Assembly (NCBI RefSeq): GCF_033096465.1
Contig: NZ_AP028156.1
Location: 943,501 to 1,007,500 of the forward strand
DNA: 64,000 nt
Direction: 5' to 3'
DNA from: Blautia luti
GTDB taxonomy: Bacteria > Bacillota > Clostridia > Lachnospirales > Lachnospiraceae
Part shown: one piece after another, positions 54,248 through 63,566 of the stretch
How the letters are laid out: each line of letters starts with the position of its first letter
Position numbering within the stretch: the first letter of the stretch is position 1
The notes under the pieces: model-generated
The model's input: only the letters and a program-made list of their open reading frames with translations
Database searches by the model: none
Told to the model about the DNA's origin: nothing
Position numbers and translations under genes: made by a program

Positions 54248-54867
54248 AAGTCGGCGTACTGGTTTCCGGAGGCGGCACAAACCTGCAGGCTATCCTGGAT
54301 GCCATTGACAGCGGAAAGATCACAAATGCAGAAGTATCTCTGATCATCAGCAACAATCCAGGTGCCTATGCACTGGAGAGAGCGAAGAAGCACAATATAG
54401 AAGCTGTATGCATTTCCCCGAAACAGTTTGAGAACAGAGAAGAATTTCACAAGGCACTTCTGGCGAAGCTGAAAGAGAGTGGTGTGGATCTGATTGTTCT
54501 GGCAGGATTCCTGGTAGCGATCCCGTCGATGATCGTAGAAGCATTTCCAAACAAGATCATCAACATTCACCCATCTCTGATCCCGTCATTCTGCGGTGTA
54601 GGCTATTATGGACTTCACGTACATGAGAAAGCACTGGCAAGAGGTGTCCGCGTTACAGGTGCTACTGTACACTTTGTTGATACAGGCACAGACACAGGTC
54701 CGATCATCCTGCAGAAGGCAGTGAAGATCAAATCAGATGATACACCGGAGATTCTTCAGCGTCGTGTAATGGAAGAAGCAGAATGGAAGATTTTGCCCAA
54801 GGCCATCAATCTGATTGCCAATGGTAAAGTGACTGTTACAGATGGAAAAGTCCAGATCGATGATTAG
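54241..54867 (+). CDS. purN: Phosphoribosylglycinamide formyltransferase
   Basis: 208 aa. It transfers a formyl group from 10-formyltetrahydrofolate to [21 protein letters not shown] near 4, [10 protein letters not shown] near 43, [17 protein letters not shown] near 85, the catalytic [10 protein letters not shown] near 108 and [20 protein letters not shown] near 123. Start codon lies in purM. purD follows after 47 bases. Confidence 0.96.
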   Translation: MLKVGVLVSGGGTNLQAILDAIDSGKITNAEVSLIISNNPGAYALERAKKHNIEAVCISPKQFENREEFHKALLAKLKESGVDLIVLAGFLVAIPSMIVEAFPNKIINIHPSLIPSFCGVGYYGLHVHEKALARGVRVTGATVHFVDTGTDTGPIILQKAVKIKSDDTPEILQRRVMEEAEWKILPKAINLIANGKVTVTDGKVQIDD

Positions 54868-54914
54868 AAGATCTGAGAGTTATATTACAGATTAAACAAG
54901 AGGAGCGAAAGCAA

Positions 54915-56189
54915 ATGAAGGTTTTGATCGTAGGAAGCGGCGGAAGAGAACATGCCATTGCATGGAGTGTTTCCAAAAGCCCGAAAGTAGATAAGATTTA
55001 CTGTGCACCGGGAAATGCGGGAATCGCAGAACTGGCAGAGTGCGTGAATATCACAGCTATGGAATTCGATAAATTGGCAGATTTTGCCCAGGAAAAAGAG
55101 ATCGATCTGACTATTATCGGTATGGATGATCCACTGGTGGGCGGAATTGTGGATGTGTTTGAGGAAAGAGGACTGAAAGTATTCGGACCGAGAAAAAACG
55201 CTGCGATCCTGGAAGGCTCCAAAGCTTTTTCCAAAGATCTTATGAAGAAATATCATATTCCTACAGCTGCATATGAGAATTTCGATGATCCGGAGAAAGC
55301 ACTGGAATATCTGCGTACTCAGGCGAAATTCCCTATCGTTCTGAAAGCAGACGGACTTGCTCTTGGAAAAGGTGTACTGATCTGTAACAGCCTGGAAGAA
55401 GCTGAGGACGGAGTGAAAGAGATCATGGAAGATAAGAAATTCGGGAATGCCGGAAATACCATGGTCATTGAAGAATTCATGACAGGACGTGAGGTCTCCG
55501 TGCTGTCTTTCGTAGACGGCAAAACAATCCGCACCATGACTTCCGCGCAGGATCATAAACGTGCACAGGATGGCGACCAGGGACTGAATACCGGTGGTAT
55601 GGGAACATTTTCCCCGAGTCCTTTCTATACAGAAGAAGTGGATGAATTCTGCAGAAAATATGTGTATCAGCCAACCGTGGATGCCATGGCTGCAGAAGGA
55701 CGTCCGTTCAAGGGAATCATTTTCTTTGGACTGATGCTGACAGCAGATGGTCCGAGGGTTCTGGAATACAATGCGCGTTTCGGTGATCCGGAGGCACAGG
55801 TTGTCCTTCCGCGTATGAAAAATGACATCATAGAAGTTATGGAAGCCTGCATTGACGGAACACTGGATCAGGTAGACCTTCAGTTTGAGGATAATGCAGC
55901 AGTATGCGTAGTACTTGCCAGTGACGGATATCCTGTGAAATACGAAAAAGGGATCCCGATGTATGGCTTTGAGAACTTCAAAGATAAAGAAGGCTATTAC
56001 TGCTTCCATGCAGGAACTGCATTAAAGGATGGTCAGATTGTTACAAACGGCGGACGTGTTCTGGGAATCACAGCCACAGGAAAAGATCTGAAAGAGGCAA
56101 GAAAAAATGCCTATGCAGCTACAGAATGGATCACTTTTGCCAACAAATATATGCGCCATGATATTGGAAAGGCCATTGACGAGGCATAA
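54915..56189 (+). CDS. purD: Phosphoribosylamine-glycine ligase
   Basis: 424 aa, ATP-grasp enzyme forming GAR. KVLIVGSGGREHAIAWSVSK near 2, PLVGGIVDVF near 75, ADGLALGKGVLIC near 147, VIEEFMTGREVSVLSFVDG near 185, and EYNARFGDPEAQVVLPRM near 281. AGAGGAG precedes the ATG. It is the last purine gene here; purC, purF, purL and purH are not in the window. Confidence 0.96.
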   Translation: MKVLIVGSGGREHAIAWSVSKSPKVDKIYCAPGNAGIAELAECVNITAMEFDKLADFAQEKEIDLTIIGMDDPLVGGIVDVFEERGLKVFGPRKNAAILEGSKAFSKDLMKKYHIPTAAYENFDDPEKALEYLRTQAKFPIVLKADGLALGKGVLICNSLEEAEDGVKEIMEDKKFGNAGNTMVIEEFMTGREVSVLSFVDGKTIRTMTSAQDHKRAQDGDQGLNTGGMGTFSPSPFYTEEVDEFCRKYVYQPTVDAMAAEGRPFKGIIFFGLMLTADGPRVLEYNARFGDPEAQVVLPRMKNDIIEVMEACIDGTLDQVDLQFEDNAAVCVVLASDGYPVKYEKGIPMYGFENFKDKEGYYCFHAGTALKDGQIVTNGGRVLGITATGKDLKEARKNAYAATEWITFANKYMRHDIGKAIDEA

Positions 56190-56207
56190 AAAATAAAAAC
56201 AATACAG

Positions 56208-56236
56208 AGGACTGTCTCAGGACAGTCCTTTTGTTT
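56208..56236 (+). terminator. Intrinsic terminator of the purE operon
   Basis: A perfect 9-bp stem (aggactgtc / gacagtcct) with loop tcag, then TTTGTTTT. Confidence 0.85.
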
Positions 56237-56270
56237 TGGTGATATTTGTGAAAAAATTATAGGGATTACC

Positions 56271-56299
56271 TTTACTTTTCATGCATTTTGTTATAAAAT
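56271..56299 (+). promoter_or_regulatory. Promoter of the AlkD-like gene
   Basis: TTTACT (56271-56276), a 17-base spacer, and TAAAAT (56294-56299). Confidence 0.65.
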
Positions 56300-56346
56300 G
56301 AAACAGTGCCGTATAAAATGCGGCAGGGAGAGCAGAAAGAAACGAA

Positions 56347-57060
56347 ATGAAGAAACAAGATGAAAAGGTAACAACGGCCAGGGTGCGTGAATTTCTGGAA
56401 GAAAATACAGATCCGGGATACCGGAAGTTTCACAGCAGTCTGCTTCCTGGAGTTGATAATATTATGGGGGTGCGGCTTCCCGCATTGCGTAAATTCAGCC
56501 AGAATCTTGCGAAAATGCAGTGGCAGGACTGGTTTGCACAGGCAGATGACCAGTGGTATGAAGAAACCATGCTGCGGGGATTGACTGTTGCGTACAGTAA
56601 GTTAGATTGTGCAGAGAAGATGACATATGTGGAGCGTTTTGTACCGGACATTTCCAACTGGGCAGTGTGTGACTGTTTCTGCAGTACTCTGAAGGATGCG
56701 GACAGATACCAGGAGGAATACTGGGAATTTCTGGAACCGTATTTTATTTCAGACCGGGAATACAAGGCGAGATTTGGAGCAGTTATGCTTCTGTCACACT
56801 TTGTGAAGAAAGAATATCTGGAGAAATCCATACAGAGGCTTGAGAGCATCACTCAGCAGGGGTATTATGCGAGGATGGCAGTGGCATGGGCAATTTCCAT
56901 ATATTTTGTGGCATTTCCGGGAGAAATGCTGGATTATCTGCAGCACAGCCATAAGCTGGATGAATTTACATATAAAAAATCATTACAGAAGATTCTGGAA
57001 TCTTATCGTGTAGATAAAGAGACCAAGCAGATCATAAAAGAAATGAGACAGAGAGGATAA
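56347..57060 (+). CDS. DNA alkylation repair protein (AlkD-like glycosylase)
   Basis: 237 aa, HEAT-like helical repeats throughout. AlkD removes bulky N3- and N7-alkylated bases without base flipping. W105 and D109 in ISNWAVCDCF match the Trp and catalytic Asp of Bacillus AlkD. Other family blocks are GVRLPALRKFSQ near 41 and FGAVMLLSHFVKKEYL near 142. The ribosome binding site (CAGGGAG) is somewhat distant. It forms a unit with the SseB-like gene, four bases after. Confidence 0.9.
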   Translation: MKKQDEKVTTARVREFLEENTDPGYRKFHSSLLPGVDNIMGVRLPALRKFSQNLAKMQWQDWFAQADDQWYEETMLRGLTVAYSKLDCAEKMTYVERFVPDISNWAVCDCFCSTLKDADRYQEEYWEFLEPYFISDREYKARFGAVMLLSHFVKKEYLEKSIQRLESITQQGYYARMAVAWAISIYFVAFPGEMLDYLQHSHKLDEFTYKKSLQKILESYRVDKETKQIIKEMRQRG

Positions 57061-57064
57061 GGCA

Positions 57065-57829
57065 ATGGGAATCAGTAAAGAAGAAGCAATCAAGGAATTA
57101 CAGACCAGAGAGATGGTATATGTGGCATACTCACAGGCAACGAAGCTGCCGTATGTGAAATGTGATGAAGAAAGTTATAATGACCAGGCATGGATCTTTT
57201 CCACAGAGGAGCAGATCAAGGAATTCGGCAAACAGCTTCTGGAAGATAAGATCCTTCTGATGGGAATGAGATATGCGAAGAAAGATTACCCAAGATTATA
57301 CGGAACATTTTATGCAATTGGCATAAACAGCGTGGTATGGGTAGACGGAGAGGATAAGATCGAGATCGACCTTCCGGACATTGCGAAACAGGCAGATTTA
57401 AGTAAACTTGAGCCTGCACAGAGACCGCTTCTGAATCCTACCCTTCAGCTTTCAGGCATTTATTTCATGCAGGAACTCCGCCGTCCGGTAGAGAAAGAAC
57501 AGCATGGAAATATCCGTGAATTAGAAGAAGAGCTGATCGTGAATTTAAGAAAGTCAGAATTTCTGTTAGCTATGGATGTAGATCCGGAGAATCCAAAGAA
57601 GATCAACATTCCGTATCTGAAGAACAAGAAAGACGAGATCCTTCAGCCTGTATTTACAGATGTGATGGAACTTGAGAAATTTACAAAAGGCAGAAAGCTC
57701 CGCATCGCAAAAGTACCATTTAACAAACTTCCGGATCTGATGATCCAGCAGGCTATAGCATATGCAGTAAATCCTATGGGATTTAACCTTATTCTGACCA
57801 AAGAACAGATGGCGAAGATCATTGGCTGA
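57065..57829 (+). CDS. SseB-family protein
   Basis: 254 aa, soluble. The C-terminal half has the SseB pattern: LQPVFTDVMELEKFTKG near 197, then KVPFNKLPDLMIQ near 219 and YAVNPMGFNLILTKE near 238. The N-terminal half (VYVAYSQATKLPYV) looks like a first, diverged copy. SseB proteins were linked to secretion or rhodanese function in other bacteria, but their role in Firmicutes is unknown. It is coupled to the alkD-like gene and has a strong terminator behind. Confidence 0.8.
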   Translation: MGISKEEAIKELQTREMVYVAYSQATKLPYVKCDEESYNDQAWIFSTEEQIKEFGKQLLEDKILLMGMRYAKKDYPRLYGTFYAIGINSVVWVDGEDKIEIDLPDIAKQADLSKLEPAQRPLLNPTLQLSGIYFMQELRRPVEKEQHGNIRELEEELIVNLRKSEFLLAMDVDPENPKKINIPYLKNKKDEILQPVFTDVMELEKFTKGRKLRIAKVPFNKLPDLMIQQAIAYAVNPMGFNLILTKEQMAKIIG

Positions 57830-57852
57830 GACAGATTAAAATAAAAGAAATC

Positions 57853-57893
57853 GAGGAAATGTATTTCACAGAGAAGTGCATTTCCTCTTTTTT
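57853..57893 (+). terminator. Intrinsic terminator after the SseB-like gene
   Basis: A perfect 9-bp stem (gaggaaatg / catttcctc) followed by TTTTTT. Confidence 0.9.
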
Positions 57894-57930
57894 GATTGTG
57901 AACAGTGATTGAAATTTTACCAAAAAAGGT

Positions 57931-57970
57931 TTGCAAATCTGCTTGTATGTGCTAGTATAAGTGTAACACA
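57931..57970 (+). promoter_or_regulatory. Promoter and candidate GntR operator before gntR-clpC
   Basis: TTGCAA (57931-57936), a 16-base spacer, and TAGTAT (57953-57958). An inverted repeat tgtgcta (57948-57954) / taacaca (57964-57970) spans the -10, with arms TGTGnTA and TAnCACA and nine bases between. Self-repression by the GntR protein is the natural reading. Confidence 0.6.
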
Positions 57971-57988
57971 AAAAAGGAGAAACGTGTT

Positions 57989-58372
57989 ATGATGATTGAA
58001 ATCGATTTCAGCAGTGATGAAGCAATCTATATTCAGCTGACAAACCAGATTATCATGGGAATCGCTACCTCCAGGCTGAGAGAGGGAGATACACTGCCCT
58101 CTGTAAGGCAACTTGCGGATACTGTAGGGATCAATATGCATACAGTGAATAAGGCATATTCTCTTCTGAGACAGGAGGGATTTGTAACGATTGACCGCAG
58201 ACGCGGAGCAGTGATATCCATAGATGTAAATAAACGTAAGGCACTGGAAGAGATGAAAGAACATCTGATGGTCGCACTGGCACGTGGATGCTGTAAGAAT
58301 GTGACCAGAGAAGAGGTTCACCAGTTGATTGATGAAATTTTTGATGAATATAACTCGGCAGAGGACAGATAG
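57989..58372 (+). CDS. GntR-family regulator, YtrA subgroup
   Basis: 127 aa. A winged helix DNA-binding domain: AIYIQLTNQIIMGIATSRL near 11, GDTLPSVRQLADTVGINMHT near 33, NKAYSLLRQEGFVTIDRRRG near 55. The short C-terminal helical tail, with no large effector domain, marks the YtrA group. AAAAGGAG precedes the start (two adjacent ATG). clpC begins eight bases after its stop, so it probably controls clpC, in the place where Bacillus has ctsR-mcsA-mcsB. Confidence 0.9.
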   Translation: MMIEIDFSSDEAIYIQLTNQIIMGIATSRLREGDTLPSVRQLADTVGINMHTVNKAYSLLRQEGFVTIDRRRGAVISIDVNKRKALEEMKEHLMVALARGCCKNVTREEVHQLIDEIFDEYNSAEDR

Positions 58373-58380
58373 GAGACAAC

Positions 58381-60852
58381 ATGGATAGAAAATTTACCAG
58401 ACAGGCAGAAGCTGCCCTTAAACTGGCAAAAACCACAGCGAAGTCCTGCGAACACAGCTATATTGGAACAGAGCATCTTCTGACCGGACTTTTAAAAGAG
58501 CCGGAAGGAACCGCAGGCAAGATCCTGGCTGAATTCGGAGTAGACCAGGAGAAGCTTATGGAGTTAATCGGACAGCTTGTAGCGCCGCCCCAGGGAGAGA
58601 CAGCCCTGAAAGAGCCGAAAGATCCGCAGTACAGTCCCAGATCCAGAAAGATCCTGGAGCAGGCCCTGGAGGATGCGGAGAGCATGGAATGTACAGCAGG
58701 AACAGAACATATTCTGCTGGCATTATTAAAAGAGACAGATTGTGTGGGAACCAGACTTCTTTTTACAATGGGAGTCAATATACAGAAGCTTTTCGCTGCT
58801 GTTCTGACTGCAATGGGATTTGACAATGATACCATTGCAGAAGAATTTCAGTACGCGCGGAATGTAGGAAACAAAAGAACAACCAGCACCCCTACCCTGG
58901 ATCAGTACAGCAGAGATCTGACAGAACTGGCAGCAGAGGGAAAACTGGATCCTGTAGTGGGACGTGACAAAGAGATCAACAGACTGATCCAGATCTTAAG
59001 CAGAAGAACCAAGAACAACCCCTGCCTGGTGGGAGAACCCGGAGTGGGTAAAACTGCCATTGCAGAAGGCCTTGCACAGAGGATCGTTATGGGAATGGTC
59101 CCGGATACAGTGAAGGATAAACGTCTTGTAGTTCTTGATCTTTCAGGAATGGTGGCAGGAAGTAAATACAGAGGTGAATTCGAAGAAAGAATTAAGAATG
59201 TTGTACAGGAAGTACGGGAACATCAGGGAATTCTTCTGTTTATTGATGAACTTCACACCATTATCGGTGCCGGAGGCGCAGAAGGTGCACTGGATGCTTC
59301 CAATATTCTGAAACCATCCCTGTCCAGAGGAGAGATTCAGCTTATTGGGGCCACAACTCTGGAAGAATACCGTAAATATATTGAGAAAGACGCAGCACTG
59401 GAAAGAAGATTCCAGCCTGTGACTGTAGAGGAGCCTTCCGCAGAAGAAACTATGGAAATACTTCGTGGGCTTCGTCCATATTATGAGAAACATCATGGCG
59501 TGGAGATTACAGATGAAGCGCTGGATGCAGCGGTGAAAATGTCACAGCGCTATATTAATGACCGTTTTCTGCCAGATAAGGCCATTGACATCATTGATGA
59601 AGCCGCATCCAGGATCCAGCTGGCCGGTTATCAGTCTGCACCGGAGATGGAAGCTTATGAACTGGAACTGAGTGCTCTCAGAGATGAGAAAGAAGAAGCA
59701 GTGAAATCTGCGGATCTGTCCCGGGCAAAAGCAGTCCAGGCCCGTCAGCTTGAAGTGGAAGAAGAGATGGAGAAGCTTCGCGCAAAAACAGAACGAAGAA
59801 ATAAACGTAAGAAACTGGTAGTGGATGAGGCTGCTGTTGCAGCAACGATTTCAGACTGGACCAAGATCCCTCTTCAGAGACTGACAGAAGGAGAGAGCAA
59901 ACGTCTTGCACGTCTGGAAAAAGAACTCCATAAGCGTGTGATCGGTCAGGAAGAAGCAGTAAAGGCAGTAGCGCAGGCTGTCAAACGAGGCAGAGTAGGA
60001 CTGAAAGATCCGAACCGCCCCATTGGTTCCTTCCTTTTCCTGGGACCTACAGGTGTTGGAAAAACAGAACTTTCCAAGGCACTGGCAGAGGCTGTGTTTG
60101 GCAGTGAACAGGCTATGATTCGTGTGGACATGTCCGAATATATGGAGAAACACAGTGTATCCAAACTGATCGGTTCCCCTCCGGGATATGTAGGATATGA
60201 AGAAGGGGGACAGCTTAGTGAGAAAGTAAGACGTAACCCTTACAGTGTTCTTCTTTTCGATGAAATTGAGAAAGCACATCCGGATGTATTCAATATTCTT
60301 CTTCAGGTGCTGGATGACGGACATATCACAGATGCCCAGGGCAGAAAGATCGATTTCAAACAGACGATCATTATTATGACCTCCAATGCAGGAGCGCAGG
60401 CAATCATGGAACCGAAACGTCTGGGCTTTATGTCGGGAAATGATGAGAAGAAGGATTATGAACGCATGAAAGGCGGCGTTATGGAAGAAGTGCGCCGGAT
60501 CTTCAAACCGGAGTTTCTGAACCGTATTGATGAGATCATTGTGTTCCACGTGCTGAATAAAGAACACATCAAGAAGATCGTGACACTTCTTATGAAGACT
60601 CTGGAGAAACGCTGTGCAGAACAGATGGATATTCACCTGAGTGTTACAGGTGCAGTGAAGGAATTTATCGCGGAAAAAGGTTCCGATAACAAATATGGAG
60701 CAAGACCTCTGCGCCGTGCCATCCAGAGCCGGATCGAGGATACTCTGGCCAATGAGATTCTGGAAGGAAAGATCAAACGGGGAGATCAGGTGCAGGTTAA
60801 ACTTCACAAAAATGAAATCTGTTTTGAAGTGAAACAGGATGAAAAGCAATAA
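58381..60852 (+). CDS. clpC: ATP-dependent Clp protease ATPase subunit ClpC
   Basis: 823 aa, AAA+ unfoldase that feeds ClpP. Two N-terminal Clp repeats (TEHLLTGLLKEPEGTAGKIL near 30; TEHILLALLKETDCVGTRLL near 105). Walker A1 GEPGVGKTAIAEGLA near 219, Walker A2 LGPTGVGKTELSKALA near 557, sensor regions and the C-terminal D2-small domain with NKYGARPLRRAIQSRIEDT near 770. The middle segment (about 420-490, helical, with EKEEAVKSADLSRAKAVQAR) fits the ClpC linker with UVR motif. TAGGAG starts it. It is co-transcribed with gntR. Confidence 0.96.
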   Translation: MDRKFTRQAEAALKLAKTTAKSCEHSYIGTEHLLTGLLKEPEGTAGKILAEFGVDQEKLMELIGQLVAPPQGETALKEPKDPQYSPRSRKILEQALEDAESMECTAGTEHILLALLKETDCVGTRLLFTMGVNIQKLFAAVLTAMGFDNDTIAEEFQYARNVGNKRTTSTPTLDQYSRDLTELAAEGKLDPVVGRDKEINRLIQILSRRTKNNPCLVGEPGVGKTAIAEGLAQRIVMGMVPDTVKDKRLVVLDLSGMVAGSKYRGEFEERIKNVVQEVREHQGILLFIDELHTIIGAGGAEGALDASNILKPSLSRGEIQLIGATTLEEYRKYIEKDAALERRFQPVTVEEPSAEETMEILRGLRPYYEKHHGVEITDEALDAAVKMSQRYINDRFLPDKAIDIIDEAASRIQLAGYQSAPEMEAYELELSALRDEKEEAVKSADLSRAKAVQARQLEVEEEMEKLRAKTERRNKRKKLVVDEAAVAATISDWTKIPLQRLTEGESKRLARLEKELHKRVIGQEEAVKAVAQAVKRGRVGLKDPNRPIGSFLFLGPTGVGKTELSKALAEAVFGSEQAMIRVDMSEYMEKHSVSKLIGSPPGYVGYEEGGQLSEKVRRNPYSVLLFDEIEKAHPDVFNILLQVLDDGHITDAQGRKIDFKQTIIIMTSNAGAQAIMEPKRLGFMSGNDEKKDYERMKGGVMEEVRRIFKPEFLNRIDEIIVFHVLNKEHIKKIVTLLMKTLEKRCAEQMDIHLSVTGAVKEFIAEKGSDNKYGARPLRRAIQSRIEDTLANEILEGKIKRGDQVQVKLHKNEICFEVKQDEKQ

Positions 60853-60891
60853 TTGAATTGTGAAAATACCATAAATTTTTGACTAAGATAC

Positions 60892-60920
60892 TGGTCAGAA
60901 TAAAAGATTTATTATATAAT
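60892..60920 (+). promoter_or_regulatory. Candidate promoter before the radA unit
   Basis: TGGTCA (60892-60897), a 17-base spacer, and TATAAT (60915-60920). TTGACT at 60879 with TAAAAG at 60901 is an alternative with a 16-base spacer. Confidence 0.55.
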
Positions 60921-60933
60921 ATAACAATAAAAA

Positions 60934-60975
60934 TGCCGGACTTAAAGTCCGGAATATCCAGATAAAAGGCCGGCA
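60934..60975 (+). promoter_or_regulatory. Leader hairpin with two alternative pairings
   Basis: ccggac (60936-60941) can pair with gtccgg (60947-60952), or tgccgg (60934-60939) with ccggca (60970-60975). The two exclude each other. There is no T-run, so a switch at translation or mRNA stability is possible. This is inference. Confidence 0.4.
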
Positions 60976-61006
60976 AACAAAAGAGTCTTAGGGAGGACAT
61001 TAGGAA

Positions 61007-61420
61007 ATGGCAGTAGTAAAAGAATTAATCCGTACAGAAGAGAATGGCGCAATCAGCTTTGGTGATTATGATCTGGCGCAGAAGTCTAAATTATCCGACT
61101 ACCAGCATCAGGGAGATATGTATAAAGTAAAAACCTTCAAAGAGATTACCAAACTAGAGAGAAACGGAATGTTCGTTTACGAATCTGTTCCGGGAACAGC
61201 AGTATTTAACCTTACCCAGAACGAAACACAGATGGATTTCCATGTAGAGGGACCGGAAGATGCACAGATCACAGTGGAACTGGAACCTGATACAGAGTAT
61301 GAAGTATTTATCGAACAGGCCAGCACAGGAAAAATGAAAACCAATCTGGGCGGCAAGCTTTCATTCAGTGTGGAACTTGGAAACGCTGCAAGAGTAGAAG
61401 TTAAGATCGTAAAATGCTAA
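61007..61420 (+). CDS. Conserved hypothetical protein coupled to radA
   Basis: 137 aa, soluble, mostly beta-strand pattern (FVYESVPGTAVFNLTQNETQ, DAQITVELEPDTEYEVFIEQ, LGNAARVEVKIVKC). I recall Lachnospiraceae homologs labelled endosialidase, an annotation with no visible catalytic basis here. AGGGAGG lies 12 bases before the ATG. It overlaps radA by seven bases, so the two are translated together. The role is unknown. Confidence 0.75.
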   Translation: MAVVKELIRTEENGAISFGDYDLAQKSKLSDYQHQGDMYKVKTFKEITKLERNGMFVYESVPGTAVFNLTQNETQMDFHVEGPEDAQITVELEPDTEYEVFIEQASTGKMKTNLGGKLSFSVELGNAARVEVKIVKC

Positions 61421-62790
61421 AAAATAAAAAAACCGTATATTTTTGTCAGGAATGCGGATATGAATCCGCGAAATGGATGGGACAGTGTCCGGGCTGCAAA
61501 GCATGGAATACCTTTGTAGAGGAAACTGTTTCAGCGAAAAAGCCGGCATCCGGTACAACAGGAAGAACTGAGAAAAGACAGGAACCTGTCATACTCAGGG
61601 ATATCAGCCTGTCTGAGGATGAGCGGCAGACAACAAAGATCGGTGAGCTTGACAGGGTGCTGGGTGGCGGAATCGTCCCCGGCTCCCTTGTTTTGGTAGG
61701 AGGGGATCCGGGAATCGGCAAATCGACCCTTCTTCTTCAGGTATGTCGGAATCTGGCAGAGAGACAGGTTTCTGTTCTGTATATTTCAGGAGAAGAATCT
61801 CTGCGCCAGATCAAATTGCGGGCCAATCGTATCGGAGAATTCAGCGATAAACTGCAGCTGCTTTGTGAGACGAATCTGGAAGTGATCAGAGAAGTGATCC
61901 AGCGTAAGAAACCGGAAGTGGTTGTGATCGATTCCATTCAGACTATGTTCCATGAGGATGTAAGTTCTGCACCTGGAAGTGTTTCACAGGTAAGGGAATC
62001 CACGAATATCCTCATGCAGATCGCCAAAGGAATGGGAGTTTCTATTTTCATTGTAGGCCATGTGACCAAAGAGGGCAATGTGGCAGGTCCCAGAGTTCTG
62101 GAACATATGGTGGATACAGTTCTGTATTTCGAAGGTGACCGCCATGCGTCTTACAGGATCCTGCGGGCTGTAAAGAACCGATTTGGTTCTACCAATGAGA
62201 TAGGCGTATTTGAAATGTGTGGAACAGGACTGGAGGAAGTAAAGAATCCTTCGGAATTTCTGCTGAACGGCAGACCTGAGGATGCATCAGGATCCGTGGT
62301 GGCCTGTTCTATGGAAGGAACGCGCCCTATTCTGGTAGAGATACAGGCACTGGTATGCCAGAGTAATTTTGGAATTCCCAGACGTACAGCAGTGGGAACG
62401 GATTTTAACAGAGTAAATCTGCTGATGGCTGTACTTGAGAAAAAGGTCGGGATCCATCTGGGTTCGTCAGATGCATATGTGAACATTGCCGGCGGAATGA
62501 AGATGACAGAACCGGCCATTGACCTGGGAATCTGCCTGGCTGTTGTCTCAAGCTGTAAGGATATTGTGATACCGGACAACGTGATGGTGTTTGGTGAGGT
62601 TGGTCTCAGCGGTGAGATTCGTGCAGTGAGTATGGCAGGACAGAGAGTTCAGGAAGCGAAGAAACTGGGCTTCGAGACGGTCATGCTTCCGGAAGTCTGC
62701 CGGTCATCAGTCGGGAAGATCGAAGGGATCAGACTGATTTATGTATCACAGATCAGAGATGCGATACAGTATATTATGAAAAATAAATGA
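61414..62790 (+). CDS. radA: DNA repair protein RadA/Sms
   Basis: 458 aa. A RecA-like ATPase with branch-migration activity in recombination. C4 zinc finger (CQECGYESAKWMGQCPGCKAW, Cys at 11, 14, 26, 29), Walker A GGDPGIGKSTLLLQ near 93, the RadA motif KNRFGSTNEIG near 251, and a Lon-like C-terminal domain (GGMKMTEPAIDLGICLAVVSS near 355). clpC-radA adjacency is as in Bacillus, with the small gene inserted. Start inside the preceding gene. Confidence 0.96.
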   Translation: MLKNKKTVYFCQECGYESAKWMGQCPGCKAWNTFVEETVSAKKPASGTTGRTEKRQEPVILRDISLSEDERQTTKIGELDRVLGGGIVPGSLVLVGGDPGIGKSTLLLQVCRNLAERQVSVLYISGEESLRQIKLRANRIGEFSDKLQLLCETNLEVIREVIQRKKPEVVVIDSIQTMFHEDVSSAPGSVSQVRESTNILMQIAKGMGVSIFIVGHVTKEGNVAGPRVLEHMVDTVLYFEGDRHASYRILRAVKNRFGSTNEIGVFEMCGTGLEEVKNPSEFLLNGRPEDASGSVVACSMEGTRPILVEIQALVCQSNFGIPRRTAVGTDFNRVNLLMAVLEKKVGIHLGSSDAYVNIAGGMKMTEPAIDLGICLAVVSSCKDIVIPDNVMVFGEVGLSGEIRAVSMAGQRVQEAKKLGFETVMLPEVCRSSVGKIEGIRLIYVSQIRDAIQYIMKNK

Positions 62791-62795
62791 TATCT

Positions 62796-62824
62796 GGCTG
62801 AGGGGGAGACTCTCAGCCTTTTTT
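62796..62824 (+). terminator. Intrinsic terminator of radA
   Basis: Stem ggctgag (62796-62802) with ctcagcc (62812-62818), then six T. Confidence 0.9.
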
Positions 62825-62859
62825 GGATAAAGTTGTGATAAAAGGGAGAGTAAGAAAGT

Positions 62860-63531
62860 ATGGCAGGAAAGGGAGAAGCTGTAATATTTGATATGGATGG
62901 AGTGATCTTTGATTCAGAGACACTTGTATTGAATTGCTGGAGGGAAGTGGCTGAATGTCATGGAATCAGGAATATCGAGATTGCATGCCATGAATGTCTG
63001 GGTACCAACAGTGCTGTAAGTAAACAGATTTTTCTGAGACATTATGGTCAGGATTTTCCGTATGATGAGTATAAAGCAGAGATGTCAGAGGTATTTTTTG
63101 GTTATGCTTCCGGCGGCAGACTGAAGAAGAAACCAGGGGTTGAAAAACTTCTGAAGTATCTGAAAGAATCTGGTATAAAAGTGGCACTTGCAAGTTCTAC
63201 CAGGGAGGCTGTTGTGAAGAAGGAACTGGAGGAGGGCGGACTGCTTGGGTATTTTGACGAGATCGTATGCGGAGATATGGTGAAGCGAAGCAAACCGGAG
63301 CCGGATATTTTTCTGGAGGCGTGCAGACGTCTGAGGTCGGAGCCAAAGAAGTGCTATGTAATAGAAGATTCTTATAATGGGATCAGAGCGGCCCATGCAG
63401 CAGGGATGCATCCGATCATGGTGCCGGATCTGATGGAACCTACTGAAGAGATGCAGGGGCTTGCGGAGACGATTTTGGGGTCGTTGTATGACGTTATAGG
63501 ATATCTGGAGCCTTTTTACCTGGATGCATAA
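62860..63531 (+). CDS. HAD phosphatase, beta-phosphoglucomutase-like
   Basis: 223 aa, HAD subfamily IA with helical cap. Motif I FDMDGVIFDSET (9-20), motif II ALASSTRE near 109, motif III Lys in KRSKPEPDIFLEA near 147, motif IV YVIEDSYNGIRAAHAAGMHP near 167. It may be a mutase or a phosphatase for a sugar phosphate. GGGAGAG lies upstream of the ATG, somewhat distant. In its 3' half, codons favour G and T as in the rhodanese gene. Confidence 0.88.
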   Translation: MAGKGEAVIFDMDGVIFDSETLVLNCWREVAECHGIRNIEIACHECLGTNSAVSKQIFLRHYGQDFPYDEYKAEMSEVFFGYASGGRLKKKPGVEKLLKYLKESGIKVALASSTREAVVKKELEEGGLLGYFDEIVCGDMVKRSKPEPDIFLEACRRLRSEPKKCYVIEDSYNGIRAAHAAGMHPIMVPDLMEPTEEMQGLAETILGSLYDVIGYLEPFYLDA

Positions 63532-63566
63532 CAAGTGAAAATGGTTATCAAATATAAAGGGAAAAT

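Noticed and set aside
59851..60849. Minus-strand open frame opposite clpC
   Set aside because: Shadow of clpC; Cys- and His-rich translation with no motif.
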